Origin: Raineyella sp. W15-4
Lineage (GTDB): Bacteria; Actinomycetota; Actinomycetes; Propionibacteriales; Propionibacteriaceae
Direction: 5' to 3'
DNA length: 64,000 nt
NCBI RefSeq assembly: GCF_033170155.1
Contig: NZ_CP137079.1
Location: 496,001 to 560,000 of the forward strand
Each line of letters opens with the position of its first letter. Position 1 is the first letter of the stretch. Shown piece after piece: positions 1-8,779 of this stretch. The notes below the pieces were generated by a model. It did no database searches, was not told where the DNA came from, and was given only the letters and a program-made list of their open reading frames with translations. The position numbers were made by a program, and so were the translations under genes.

Positions 1-486
1 CCCACGCCCACACCGACCTACTCCTGCACCCCGGACCCGGCGGGCGCACCGTGCACGGCGGAGTTGGCCGCTGCACAGGCCGAGGAGGCCAAGGCGTACG
101 AAGAGGCGATCTTTGCCTACCAACAGTTTACCAAGGAGCGAAATCGCCTGCTACATGCTGGCGGCACCGCAACTGCCACAGCAGAGCTGGAGAGATTCGG
201 AACAGGCCTCTATCTTGAGGCGATGGTTGGTGACTTGAGGACCGTTTATGGAAAAGGGTGGAGTACAACAGGTGATGTTGTTGTAAGGGACTTCGGTCGC
301 CATCATTTCGAACCGAATCGGTTGGAGTTCTTCCTTTGTGAGGATGCCACTGCTGTGAGGCTGATCGGTTCTGAAGGAGAGCAACTGACACTCGGCCGCA
401 AGGGACGCCTGCGTGTGACCGCCACCGGTGAAGCTGGGGAGCGGCGCATCGCGGATACAACCGTAGTGGAGGACTGGGAATGTTGA
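1..486 (+). CDS. Hypothetical protein, 5' end outside the window
   Basis: The frame is open from the first base to the TGA at 484-486, so the start lies upstream of the window. The visible start is Pro/Thr-rich and has two cysteines, followed by an Ala/Glu-rich helix (EEAKAYEEAIFAYQQFTKER) and a mixed alpha/beta part that resembles an NTF2- or lipoprotein-like domain. I do not recognise the family. The stop overlaps the start of the next exported protein, so the two are probably co-transcribed and may act together at the cell surface. Codon use is less GC-biased than in the metabolic genes downstream. Confidence 0.6.
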   Translation, partial: PTPTPTYSCTPDPAGAPCTAELAAAQAEEAKAYEEAIFAYQQFTKERNRLLHAGGTATATAELERFGTGLYLEAMVGDLRTVYGKGWSTTGDVVVRDFGRHHFEPNRLEFFLCEDATAVRLIGSEGEQLTLGRKGRLRVTATGEAGERRIADTTVVEDWEC

Positions 487-1367
487 TGAGACGAGCGACT
501 CGCTCGGTGGTGGCAGGAGTCGGAGTCGTTCTTTTCTCCGTGACACCAGCGGCCGCCGAGGATCGGCCAGATTTCTTGGATACCAGGGTGGTGGCAGCCA
601 AGGATTCAGCTACAGGATCTATTCGGTCTCAGGGAAAGCTGGCGGGTAGCCAGTCTGCGAAATGGGTGGGTCAAGGGACTGTATCAACCGTCAACAAGAC
701 GAATGGGAAGTCAGGATTCGCTGACCGGTGGGGGATCGGTGTTGATCCGGCGTCGATCCCTGGCGCCCAGCTACGTCAGCTTCTGCTGGAGCGCCAGCGG
801 GCCTTCTATGGATTGAGTGACCCGTCGAACTACCTGTGGAACAACTTGGTTCCACTGAAAGGTACAAATCAGCCGGGCGGAGCCGCGCTGCCGCCAGTCG
901 ATCCCGCCGTTCTCGCCCGTGAAGCGGCGGCCACCCTCCGACTCCCGACCCAGACCGTGCGGATCGGTCCCGAGCCGTCGCTTAACCAGTGGAATATGAT
1001 GGCGGTCGGGTATCCCATATGGTTGTGGCGTGAAGGGGCGAGCACCACCAGCGAGACTGTGTCGCTTGCCGGAGTCACCCTGGACATGACCGCGCGCCAC
1101 CAGTCGACGACCTTCGACATGGGCGACGGCACGAAGGAGACCTGCACGGCCTCAACGCCCTGGGTTGCCGGTGCCCGGCCGCCCGGGACCCCCTCGCCGA
1201 ACTGCGGTCACGTCTACTCCAAACCGGGCAACTACACGATCACCGCCACCCACCACTGGCAGCTCTCCTGGACAGCGCTGGGGCAGTCGGGTGCCCTGCC
1301 GATGTCCAACACGTCGTCGGCCGACCTGGTCGTCGGCGAGCTGGCCTCGGTCGTGGTCGAGCGCTGA
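480..1367 (+). CDS. Exported protein with PKD-like C-terminal region
   Basis: The 295-residue product starts with a classical Sec signal peptide: Arg residues at 4-5, a hydrophobic core, and an AAA-type cleavage site near residue 26. The C-terminal 80 residues contain DMGDGT, GHVYSKPGNYTITATHHW and a long Thr/Ser-rich tail, which resemble a PKD/Ig-like beta-sandwich. The two cysteines near the CTAS and SPNCGH segments could form a disulfide. ATG 480 overlaps the previous stop; ATG 486 is an in-frame alternative. The role is unknown; an extracytoplasmic structural or binding function is the most one can infer. Confidence 0.7.
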   Translation: MLMRRATRSVVAGVGVVLFSVTPAAAEDRPDFLDTRVVAAKDSATGSIRSQGKLAGSQSAKWVGQGTVSTVNKTNGKSGFADRWGIGVDPASIPGAQLRQLLLERQRAFYGLSDPSNYLWNNLVPLKGTNQPGGAALPPVDPAVLAREAAATLRLPTQTVRIGPEPSLNQWNMMAVGYPIWLWREGASTTSETVSLAGVTLDMTARHQSTTFDMGDGTKETCTASTPWVAGARPPGTPSPNCGHVYSKPGNYTITATHHWQLSWTALGQSGALPMSNTSSADLVVGELASVVVER

Positions 1368-1571
1368 TCCGGCCCTGGAGTCGTCGCGTACGATCGGGGA
1401 ATCGCTGGGGTGCATGGCCTGCGCGGCCAGGGGCCTGGTCCGCGGCATGCTGACCTCGCGGCTCGGCTGCCCCTATCTCGCCGGCTCTTGGTCCCGGACC
1501 CACCGGTCTCGGACCCACCGGTCCCGACCATCCGGTCGACACCGCACGAGGATCCCGAGAGGACGAGGAGC

Positions 1572-1916
1572 ATGTCCGACTTTCACGTCCGCTTCAACCC
1601 GGACCGATCCCGCTGGGAGGCCCTGCTGGACGGGGACGAGATCGGGTTCCTCGACTACCAGGTCAACTGCGGGATCGTCGAGATGTCCCGCACCGTCGTC
1701 GACCCCGCCGGGACCGGGCAACCGACCGAGGCCGTGCTGACCGGGCTGATCCGTGCCGGTCTGGAGCAGGCGCGCGAGGACGGGCTGACCGTGCGGACCA
1801 GCAGCTCTGAGGTGGAGGAGTTCCTCGCGGAGCACGGCGATATCGCGGAGGATCCCGACGACCACCGGGAGAGCGAGGACGACGAGCATCGCGAGGATGG
1901 CAGCGACCTGGTCTGA
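1572..1916 (+). CDS. Small GNAT-like (YjdJ-type) acetyltransferase-fold protein
   Basis: The protein has 114 residues. The start is ATG 1572, preceded by a GAGGACGAGGAG purine stretch that serves as ribosome-binding site. The sequence RWEALLDGDEIGFLDYQV, followed by a later LTGLIRAGLEQAREDGL helix, matches the small stand-alone GNAT-fold family (GCN5-related, YjdJ-like). These proteins lack most of the usual acetyltransferase. The last 35 residues are very acidic (DDHRESEDDEHREDG) and probably disordered. No substrate can be assigned. It precedes lysC on the same strand but is separated from it by about 200 bases with a hairpin. Confidence 0.75.
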   Translation: MSDFHVRFNPDRSRWEALLDGDEIGFLDYQVNCGIVEMSRTVVDPAGTGQPTEAVLTGLIRAGLEQAREDGLTVRTSSSEVEEFLAEHGDIAEDPDDHRESEDDEHREDGSDLV

Positions 1917-2018
1917 CAGTCCGCCAGTCCGCGCGAAGCGTGACGGCCCACGTGCTGCGAGGACCAGCCTGCTGTGGGATGTCGGCGAAGAGTGCGGACC
2001 GCCGCGGACGACTCCCGA

Positions 2019-2035
2019 GCTTGCCTCCGGCAAGC
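2019..2035. terminator. Short GC hairpin upstream of lysC
   Basis: A perfect 7-bp inverted repeat (GCTTGCC / GGCAAGC) with a 3-base loop lies between the GNAT-like gene and lysC. It has no U-run. It may end the upstream transcript or attenuate lysC; the sequence alone cannot distinguish these. Confidence 0.4.
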
Positions 2036-2122
2036 AGGGGGCCGCGCAGGACGGATCGGTGTCCGGTCTGTTGACCGGCCCGATATCGTGTTCCCGACTC
2101 AAAATGCACAAAGGAGGGCCGC

Positions 2123-3397
2123 ATGCCCCGCATCGTCCAGAAGTACGGCGGATCGTCGGTGGAGGACGCCGAGGCCATCAAGCGCGTGGCTCGTCGGGTC
2201 CTGGCCGCCAAGCAGGCGGGCAACGAGGTCGTCGTCGTCATCTCGGCGATGGGCGACACGACCGACGAGCTGATGGACCTCGCCCTACAGGTCTCGCCGA
2301 TGCCGAAGGCCCGCGAACTGGACATGCTGCTGACCACCGGGGAACGCCAGTCCGCCGCCCTGCTGGCGATGGCGCTGGGTGACCTTGGGGCGGAGGCCCG
2401 CTCCTACACCGGTTCGCAGGCCGGCGTCATCACCACCGCCAAGCACGGCGATGCCCGGATCATCGACATCACCCCCGGCCGGATCGAGAAGGCGCTCGGG
2501 CTCGGCAACATCGTCATCGTCGCCGGCTTCCAGGGCGTCTCCCAGGACACCAAGGACGTCACCACACTCGGCCGGGGCGCCTCCGACACCACCGCCGTCG
2601 CCCTCGCCGCGGCGCTCGACGCCGCCTACTGCGAGATCTACTCCGATGTCGACGGCGTCTTCACCGCCGACCCCCGGATCGTCCCCAGCGCCCGGCGGAT
2701 CCCGGAGATCTCCTACGAGGAGATGCTGGAGATGGCCGCCAACGGCGCCAAGATCCTCCACCTGCGCTGTGTGGAATACGCACGTCGCGAACATGTCCCG
2801 GTGCACGTACGCTCGTCGTTCACGGACAAGCCCGGTACGTGGGTCAAGGATCTGAAAGACGTCCAGAAAGGACCAGGCATGGAACAGGCACTGATCACCG
2901 GCATCGCCCACGAGCGCGGCGATGCGAAGGTCACCGTGGTCGGCGTCCCCGACCAGGTCGGCCGGGCCGCGGCCATCTTCACCGCCCTGGCCGAGGCCGA
3001 CATCAACATCGACATCATCGTCCAGAACGTGTCGCGGGTGGACACCTCCCGTACCGACATCTCTTTCACCCTGCCGACGAAGGACGCCCGCAAGGCGATC
3101 GCGACGCTGAAGTCGATCCAGGAGTCCGTGCAGTTCCAGGAGTTGCTGTACGACGACCAGGTCGGCAAGGTGTCGGTCATCGGCGTCGGTATGCGCTCGC
3201 ACCCGGGCGTCACGGCGAAGTTCTTCAAGGCGCTGGCCCAGGCCGGCGTCAACATCGGGATGATCTCGACCTCCGAGATCCGCATCTCGGTCGTCGTCGA
3301 CCAGGACGACCTCGACACCGCCGTCCGGGCCGCACACACCGCGTTCGGACTGGACGCCGAGGGCGAGGCCGTGGTCTACGCCGGCACCGGCCGCTGA
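2123..3397 (+). CDS. lysC: Aspartate kinase (alpha and beta forms)
   Basis: The 424-residue aspartokinase phosphorylates L-aspartate in the first step of lysine, threonine, methionine and diaminopimelate synthesis. The N-terminal amino-acid-kinase motif [11 protein letters not shown] is at residues 5-15. The nucleotide-binding region includes [15 protein letters not shown] and [18 protein letters not shown]. Two C-terminal ACT domains (about 265-410) contain the feedback site, with [18 protein letters not shown] in the expected position. A near-perfect AAAGGAGG Shine-Dalgarno precedes ATG 2123. The usual partner asd is not downstream; a glutamate dehydrogenase gene follows instead. As in Corynebacterium, an internal start at 2879 probably yields a separate beta subunit. 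Confidence 0.97.
   Translation: MPRIVQKYGGSSVEDAEAIKRVARRVLAAKQAGNEVVVVISAMGDTTDELMDLALQVSPMPKARELDMLLTTGERQSAALLAMALGDLGAEARSYTGSQAGVITTAKHGDARIIDITPGRIEKALGLGNIVIVAGFQGVSQDTKDVTTLGRGASDTTAVALAAALDAAYCEIYSDVDGVFTADPRIVPSARRIPEISYEEMLEMAANGAKILHLRCVEYARREHVPVHVRSSFTDKPGTWVKDLKDVQKGPGMEQALITGIAHERGDAKVTVVGVPDQVGRAAAIFTALAEADINIDIIVQNVSRVDTSRTDISFTLPTKDARKAIATLKSIQESVQFQELLYDDQVGKVSVIGVGMRSHPGVTAKFFKALAQAGVNIGMISTSEIRISVVVDQDDLDTAVRAAHTAFGLDAEGEAVVYAGTGR
2868..2881 (+). promoter_or_regulatory. Internal ribosome-binding site and start for the lysC beta subunit
   Basis: Within lysC, an AAAGGA sequence is followed after a 5-base spacer (CCAGGC region) by ATG 2879, which is in frame with lysC. Translation from it would give a protein of about 172 residues made of the two ACT domains. 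This is the arrangement described for the overlapping lysC-alpha/lysC-beta genes of corynebacteria. Confidence 0.6.
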
Positions 3398-3648
3398 CGG
3401 AGGTCTGAGCAAGTCGGCCCGGGCCCGGAGGAGGATGTGGGCGGACACGAGCGCCATCCCGGGTGGCCCCGCTTCCGCAGCGGCTCCTCCTGCCCGCAGC
3501 GGCGCTCCCCGATCCCGTGGTGGCGGCCCGGCGCTGGCGCCGCGTTCCTGGGGGGGCCGCGTTCCCGGGGCGCCGCCCGTTCCGTTCGTCGCACGGCCGC
3601 AACACCGAGGTGACCTGACCGACCTATTGCCTGGCTACTGTCCGGCAC

Positions 3649-6600
3649 GTGACGTACAGCATGGAGTCTTCCGGAGGTGACCGCGCCGAGCCCGGCCACG
3701 CACTGCAGATCCTGGACCACGATCCGGCTCCCGAGACCGGGGCCCGTGCCGAGGCCGGTGAGGATGCCCGCGTCGCGGCCGGGCTGGCCCGCGGCGGGCT
3801 GGGCGTCGTCCTGCACCGGCCTCCTGCTCCCGGAACGCGGACAGGTCGTCTCAAGCTGTACTCGCACCAGGTGCTCGGCCTGAGCCGGATCCTGCCGCTG
3901 TTGGCCGCCCTCGGCCTGGAAGCCATCGATGAGCACACCTACGTCACCAGTGGGCCTGACCGGCCCGCGGTCCGGGTCCACGACATCGGCTTCCAGGCGC
4001 CCGCCGGGGTCAGGTGGGATGCGCCGGACGTGGCGGAGCGGCTGGCCGATGCCATCGTGGCCGAATGGCAGGGGGCCAGCGAGTACGACAGCCTGGATGC
4101 GTTTGTCCTGACCGCTGGCCTGACCTGGCGCGAGGTCGCGTTGCTGCGCGGCATCGGCGCCTACCTCCACCAGGTGGGCGCGCCCTTCTCCCGTACGTTC
4201 ATGCGGACGGCGCTCGTCGCCCACCCGGAGATCGCCCATGACCTGGTCGACCTCTTCACCGCCCGGTTCACCCCGGAGACGTACGGTCCCGATGCCGCAG
4301 CGGCCGCGCGGGGGCGCGCGGTCGAGACCCTGGAGGCACGCCTGACGGCCGCGATCGACGCGATCGACTCCCTCGAGGAGGACCGGGTCCTGCGTCGTTA
4401 TCTCGACGTGGTCCGGGCGACGCAGCGCACCAACTGGTTCTGCCGTGCCCGCGAGACGCCCGATGACCCGCGGACGACCCGTCCGACCCTGGCGCTCAAG
4501 ATCGCCTCCGGCCGGGTCCCCGGGATGCCCGATCCGGTGCCCGCCGTCGAGATCTGGGTCTACTCGCCCCGCGTCGAAGGTGTGCACCTGCGGTTCGGCC
4601 CGGTGGCCCGCGGCGGCCTGCGCTGGTCGGACCGGCGCGAGGACTTCCGGACCGAGATCCTCGGCCTGGTGAAGGCGCAGATCGTCAAGAACGCCGTAAT
4701 CGTCCCGACCGGGTCGAAGGGCGGGTTCTTCGCCAAGCATCTCCCCGATCCCCGCGCCGACCGGAAGGGCTGGCTGGACGAAGGGGTCGCCGCCTACCGC
4801 CTGTTCATCGGTTCGCTCCTCGACCTCACCGACAACCTCGTCGACGGATGCGTGGTGCCGCCGGCCCGGGTGATCCGCTACGACGGTGACGACCCCTACC
4901 TGGTCGTCGCCGCGGACAAGGGCACGGCCACCTTCTCCGACCTCGCCAACGCAGTGGCGCGATCCTACGGCTTCTGGCTGGACGACGCCTTCGCCTCGGG
5001 TGGCTCGGTCGGTTTCGACCACAAGGCGATGGGGATCACCGCGCGCGGTGCCTGGGAGTCGGTCAAACGACACTTCCGCGAGCTGGGCGTCGACACCCAG
5101 CGCGAGGACATCGCCGTCGCAGGGATCGGTGACATGTCCGGCGACGTGTTCGGCAACGGCATGCTGCTGTCGGAGCACCTGCGGCTGGTGGCCGCGTTCG
5201 ACCATCGCCACATCTTCGTGGACCCCGATCCGGACCCCGCCCGGTCCTTCGCGGAGCGGCACCGGCTGTTCGCCCTGCCGCGGTCGTCCTGGGCCGAGTA
5301 CGCCCCGGCGCTGATCTCCGCGGGCGGCGGGGTCTGGCCGCGGTCGGCGAAACAGATACCGGTGAGCCCGCAGCTGCGCGCCGCGCTGGGCCTCGCCGAC
5401 GAGGCCGAGGTGGTGACACCGGCGGAGCTGATCCGGGCGATCCTGCTGGCCCCGGTCGACCTGCTGTGGTTCGGCGGGATCGGCACGTACGTCAAGGCGA
5501 CGGAGGAGTCCCACGCCGACGTCGGTGACCGGGCCAACGACGCGATCCGGATCGACGGCTCCCGGCTGCGCGCCCGGGTCGTCGGGGAGGGCGGCAACCT
5601 CGGCATGACCCAGCGCGGCCGGGTCGAGGCGGCCCGCCGCGGGATCCACGTGAACACCGACGCGGTGGACAACTCCGCCGGCGTGGACACCTCCGACCAC
5701 GAGGTCAACCTGAAGATCCTGCTCACCGACCTGGTCCGCCACGGTGGGATGACCATGGCCGAGCGCGACGCCGTCCTCGCCGGGATGACCGACGAAGTGG
5801 CCGGCCAGGTGCTCGCCGACAACCATGCCCAGAACTCGGTGCTGGGTTTCCTCCGGCTGCGGAGCGAGTCGCGGTCACTCCAGGCGTACGTACGGACCAT
5901 GCATGCCCTCGAGGACCGCGGGCTGCTCGACCGGGAGCTCGAGTGCCTGCCGGGAGACGAGGAGCTCGCCGCCCGGACCGGCCCCGGCGTAGCCCTGACC
6001 TCACCGGAACTCTCGGTGCTGATGGCGTACGTGAAGCTCGCTCTCAAGCAGGACATCGCCGCCGCCGCGCTGCTCGACGACCCCTGGTGCCGGGCCGAGC
6101 TGCTCGGCTACTTCCCGGCCCGGATCCGGGCGGAACGGGCCGACCTCGCCGAGCGGCACCCGCTGCGCCGCGAGATCATCACCAATCGGATCGCCAACTC
6201 GCTGGTCAACCTCGGCGGCATCACCTTCGTCCAGCGGGTCGTGGAGGAGACCGGCGCCGATGCCGGGGCGATCGCCCGGGCGTTCCTGATCGCCCGCGAG
6301 GTGTTCGACATCCCCGGCGTGATGCGTCAGGTGGACGACCTCGACGGCCGGGTGTCACCCACGGCTCAGGCCGACGTGATCGACCAGGCGCGGCGGCTGC
6401 TGGCCCGGGCGACCCGCTGGTTCCTGCTGGAACGGCCCGGCGAGGCAGGCATCGCCGCCGAGATTGACCGCTATCGGCCGTTGGTCGCCCGGCACGCCGC
6501 GCGGATCGGGGATCTGCTCCGCGGCGACGAGCGGGAGCGGTTCGTGCTGCGTCGCAACCAGCTGGTGGCGGAAGGGCTGCCGGAGGAGCTCGCCGCGACG

Positions 6601-7014
6601 ACGGCGGGCCTGCTCGACGCGTACGCCCTGCTCGACGTCGTCGACCTGGCCGGTGCCGGTGCGGTGGCCGCCGACACCCTGGTGCCGCTGCATTTCGCGG
6701 TCTCCCAACGGTTCGGGATCGACCGGGTGCTCCGCCACATCGCGGCGCTGCCGCGCGACGACCGGTGGGATGCGCTGGCACGCAGCGCCCTGCGCTCTGA
6801 CACGTACGCCACCTGGGCCAAACTCACCGGTGTCGTGCTGAAGGCGCGGCCGGACGGGACCGTCGACGAGCGTCTCGGGGCCTGGGTGGACGCCAACGCC
6901 GCTCCAGTGGCCCGTGCCGAGGAGGTCCTCGCCTCGGCCGACGCTCTGGACACGCCGCGGATGGCGCCGGTCGCTGTGGTGCTGCGTACGCTGCGGTCGA
7001 TCGCCTCGCGCTGA
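3649..7014 (+). CDS. NAD-specific glutamate dehydrogenase, large short-form type
   Basis: This 1121-residue protein belongs to the Bac_GDH/NAD-GDH family, which oxidatively deaminates glutamate to 2-oxoglutarate with NAD. The catalytic core is clear: GGLRWSDRREDFRTEILGL at about 321-340 is followed by the PTGSKGGF glycine-rich segment. GIGDMSGDVFGNGML and RVVGEGGNLGMTQRGR mark the dinucleotide-binding part. The classical bacterial enzyme has about 1600 residues with several N-terminal ACT-like repeats; this one lacks roughly the first 450, like the 115-kDa class. The 250 bases upstream are too short to hold the missing part. The start is uncertain: GTG 3649 or ATG 3661, and neither has a strong ribosome-binding site. 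Confidence 0.9.
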   Translation: MTYSMESSGGDRAEPGHALQILDHDPAPETGARAEAGEDARVAAGLARGGLGVVLHRPPAPGTRTGRLKLYSHQVLGLSRILPLLAALGLEAIDEHTYVTSGPDRPAVRVHDIGFQAPAGVRWDAPDVAERLADAIVAEWQGASEYDSLDAFVLTAGLTWREVALLRGIGAYLHQVGAPFSRTFMRTALVAHPEIAHDLVDLFTARFTPETYGPDAAAAARGRAVETLEARLTAAIDAIDSLEEDRVLRRYLDVVRATQRTNWFCRARETPDDPRTTRPTLALKIASGRVPGMPDPVPAVEIWVYSPRVEGVHLRFGPVARGGLRWSDRREDFRTEILGLVKAQIVKNAVIVPTGSKGGFFAKHLPDPRADRKGWLDEGVAAYRLFIGSLLDLTDNLVDGCVVPPARVIRYDGDDPYLVVAADKGTATFSDLANAVARSYGFWLDDAFASGGSVGFDHKAMGITARGAWESVKRHFRELGVDTQREDIAVAGIGDMSGDVFGNGMLLSEHLRLVAAFDHRHIFVDPDPDPARSFAERHRLFALPRSSWAEYAPALISAGGGVWPRSAKQIPVSPQLRAALGLADEAEVVTPAELIRAILLAPVDLLWFGGIGTYVKATEESHADVGDRANDAIRIDGSRLRARVVGEGGNLGMTQRGRVEAARRGIHVNTDAVDNSAGVDTSDHEVNLKILLTDLVRHGGMTMAERDAVLAGMTDEVAGQVLADNHAQNSVLGFLRLRSESRSLQAYVRTMHALEDRGLLDRELECLPGDEELAARTGPGVALTSPELSVLMAYVKLALKQDIAAAALLDDPWCRAELLGYFPARIRAERADLAERHPLRREIITNRIANSLVNLGGITFVQRVVEETGADAGAIARAFLIAREVFDIPGVMRQVDDLDGRVSPTAQADVIDQARRLLARATRWFLLERPGEAGIAAEIDRYRPLVARHAARIGDLLRGDERERFVLRRNQLVAEGLPEELAATTAGLLDAYALLDVVDLAGAGAVAADTLVPLHFAVSQRFGIDRVLRHIAALPRDDRWDALARSALRSDTYATWAKLTGVVLKARPDGTVDERLGAWVDANAAPVARAEEVLASADALDTPRMAPVAVVLRTLRSIASR

Positions 7015-7057
7015 CCCCTCGGGACCAACGCGCGCCGTCGGGACCAGCGCGAGGGCC

Positions 7058-8551
7058 TCAGTGCCCGCCGGCGGCGCGGTACATCTCCCGGGCCTGCTCG
7101 AAGCCGATCACCCAGCCGGTCTGCCGGATGCTGCGGTAGAGCGGGGTGGTGAGCATCCGCCCCGCGGTGTCGTACACCTCCGGGAAGCCGCCGTCGCGGA
7201 CCATCGCGGTGCCGTACGCCGCCAGCTGCCGGCCGGCCTCCTCGAGGTAGCCGTCCTCGCCGGTGGCGCGGTGCAGCAGCAGGAGCACCTTGATGTACTC
7301 CATCCCCCAGAAGCTCCACACGGAGTCGCCGCCGTACGAGGGTGCGGCCAGCCGGACCACCGGATACTGCCGGTGCGCCCGGGTGTCGACCTGGTACTTC
7401 ACCGCGAGCGGCTCGGCGACACCGGTGGCCCGGATGTGCTGCACCGAACGGGTGAAGTAGTCCCGTTCGGCCGGGTCGGCCGGGTCGAGGAAGCCGGTGG
7501 CGAGCACGATCAGCCAGTCCGAGGAGTAGTACCCGCCGCGGATCGCCTCCGGCGACAGGTCCTCCAGGAAATGACCCTGCTCCGGCAGCCAGAAGGTCGC
7601 CAGGATCCGCCGCTTCAGCGCAGCCTGGGCCGCCTCGTCGACGGGCACCAGACCGAGCCGGCCGGCGAGCTGGGTGGTCTTCCACAGGATCACGTTGTCG
7701 TAGAAGGCCGACGCCCGGCGGGTGATGTCCTTGGCCCCGGACAGCGGCCGGTCGGTGCGCACCAGCCCGGTCGCCGGATCGAGGACGGTCTCCCGGTAGG
7801 TCGCGTAGTGCCGGGCCAGCGCCGGCCCATAGCAGGCCATCAGGTCCGCGGCGGCCTCCCCGGTGGCCAGTTCGTGGCGGTCGGCGCCGTACGCCACCGG
7901 CCGGGCCGGCTCGATCCCGGCCAGTGCGGCCACGGCGTAGAGCATGCCGTAGAGGGTGTCGGAGGGGTAGGCGTAGATGTCGACGCAGGTCGCCGCGCGC
8001 GGCCCGGTCGCCACGATCGTGGTGGTCAGCTCCGGCTGCCGGGCGAACACCCCGAGCGCGTAGCCGACGGTCTGCAGGTACACCAGCTGGCGGGCCTGCC
8101 AGTCCGACTCGTCGCCCGGGATGGCGCGGTCGAGCATCGGATAGTAGAAGACCCCCAGGTTGCGGACGAACAGCGCGCTGAACTGGTCGCCGGAGATGAG
8201 CAGCAGCCGTTCGGGGTCGAACCGCAGCGCATGGATGTCGCTGATCACCCCGTCCACGGTCGTCGCGCCGGACCGCGGGCTGGTGAGGTAGCGCGTCCGC
8301 AGCACGTTCACCGCGCAGGTGTAGTAGGCCAGCGCCCGCCACAGCGGATGCTGCCGCAGCACCAGCCGGTCGTTGTGGTCCACTGTCTCCAGCCGCCCGC
8401 CGACGAACCGCGCCGTGTAGGTGTTGCGGACGATCGTGAAGCGGGAGAACGGGTTGGTGACGTACGCGAACGCCACCGATCCTGCGGCGAGGATACTGGA
8501 CCCCGCGGCCAGGAGCCGGACGGGCAGACGGAACACTGTTGGGGACCCCAC
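7058..8551 (-). CDS. Membrane-anchored protein with six-hairpin glycosidase-like fold
   Basis: The protein has about 497 residues. A single hydrophobic segment follows the start (LLAAGSSILAAGSVAFAYV), consistent with a signal anchor. The rest is alpha-helical with repeated aromatic segments (DNVILWKTTQLAGRLGL, YYSSDWLIVLATGFLD, GGDSVWSFWGMEYIKVLLLL), as in (alpha/alpha)6-barrel proteins acting on carbohydrate. I cannot name the catalytic residues or substrate. The start is uncertain: GTG 8551 is used because it keeps the hydrophobic segment near the N-terminus, and GTG 8536 is possible. It is convergent with the dehydrogenase gene and divergent from the jet operon. Confidence 0.7.
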   Translation of the reverse strand: MGSPTVFRLPVRLLAAGSSILAAGSVAFAYVTNPFSRFTIVRNTYTARFVGGRLETVDHNDRLVLRQHPLWRALAYYTCAVNVLRTRYLTSPRSGATTVDGVISDIHALRFDPERLLLISGDQFSALFVRNLGVFYYPMLDRAIPGDESDWQARQLVYLQTVGYALGVFARQPELTTTIVATGPRAATCVDIYAYPSDTLYGMLYAVAALAGIEPARPVAYGADRHELATGEAAADLMACYGPALARHYATYRETVLDPATGLVRTDRPLSGAKDITRRASAFYDNVILWKTTQLAGRLGLVPVDEAAQAALKRRILATFWLPEQGHFLEDLSPEAIRGGYYSSDWLIVLATGFLDPADPAERDYFTRSVQHIRATGVAEPLAVKYQVDTRAHRQYPVVRLAAPSYGGDSVWSFWGMEYIKVLLLLHRATGEDGYLEEAGRQLAAYGTAMVRDGGFPEVYDTAGRMLTTPLYRSIRQTGWVIGFEQAREMYRAAGGH

Positions 8552-8779
8552 GGTGACGGAGACGGACGGCGACAGACTCCAGGGTACGGCCCTTCCGGCC
8601 CGCGGCGGGCAGGCCCGGCGGGCCGCGCCGGAGTCCGGGACCGGCGGACCGGCGCTCGCCGGGGACGGTCGACGGATTTCGGTCCGGGCCGTTCCCCTGA
8701 GAGAATGGCCCGTCACCGGAACGCCCCCTACCGGGACGGGACGGGACTGACACCGCACTGTCGTACGAACCGAGGGCAC

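Noticed and set aside
1490-1535. Direct repeat of CGGACCCACCGGTC before the GNAT-like gene
   Set aside because: Only two copies of a short GC-rich motif in non-coding DNA; no link to a regulator or mobile element could be made.
3376-5826. Long minus-strand open frame opposite the glutamate dehydrogenase
   Set aside because: It lacks any recognisable domain and has antisense-type composition; the plus strand is unambiguous.
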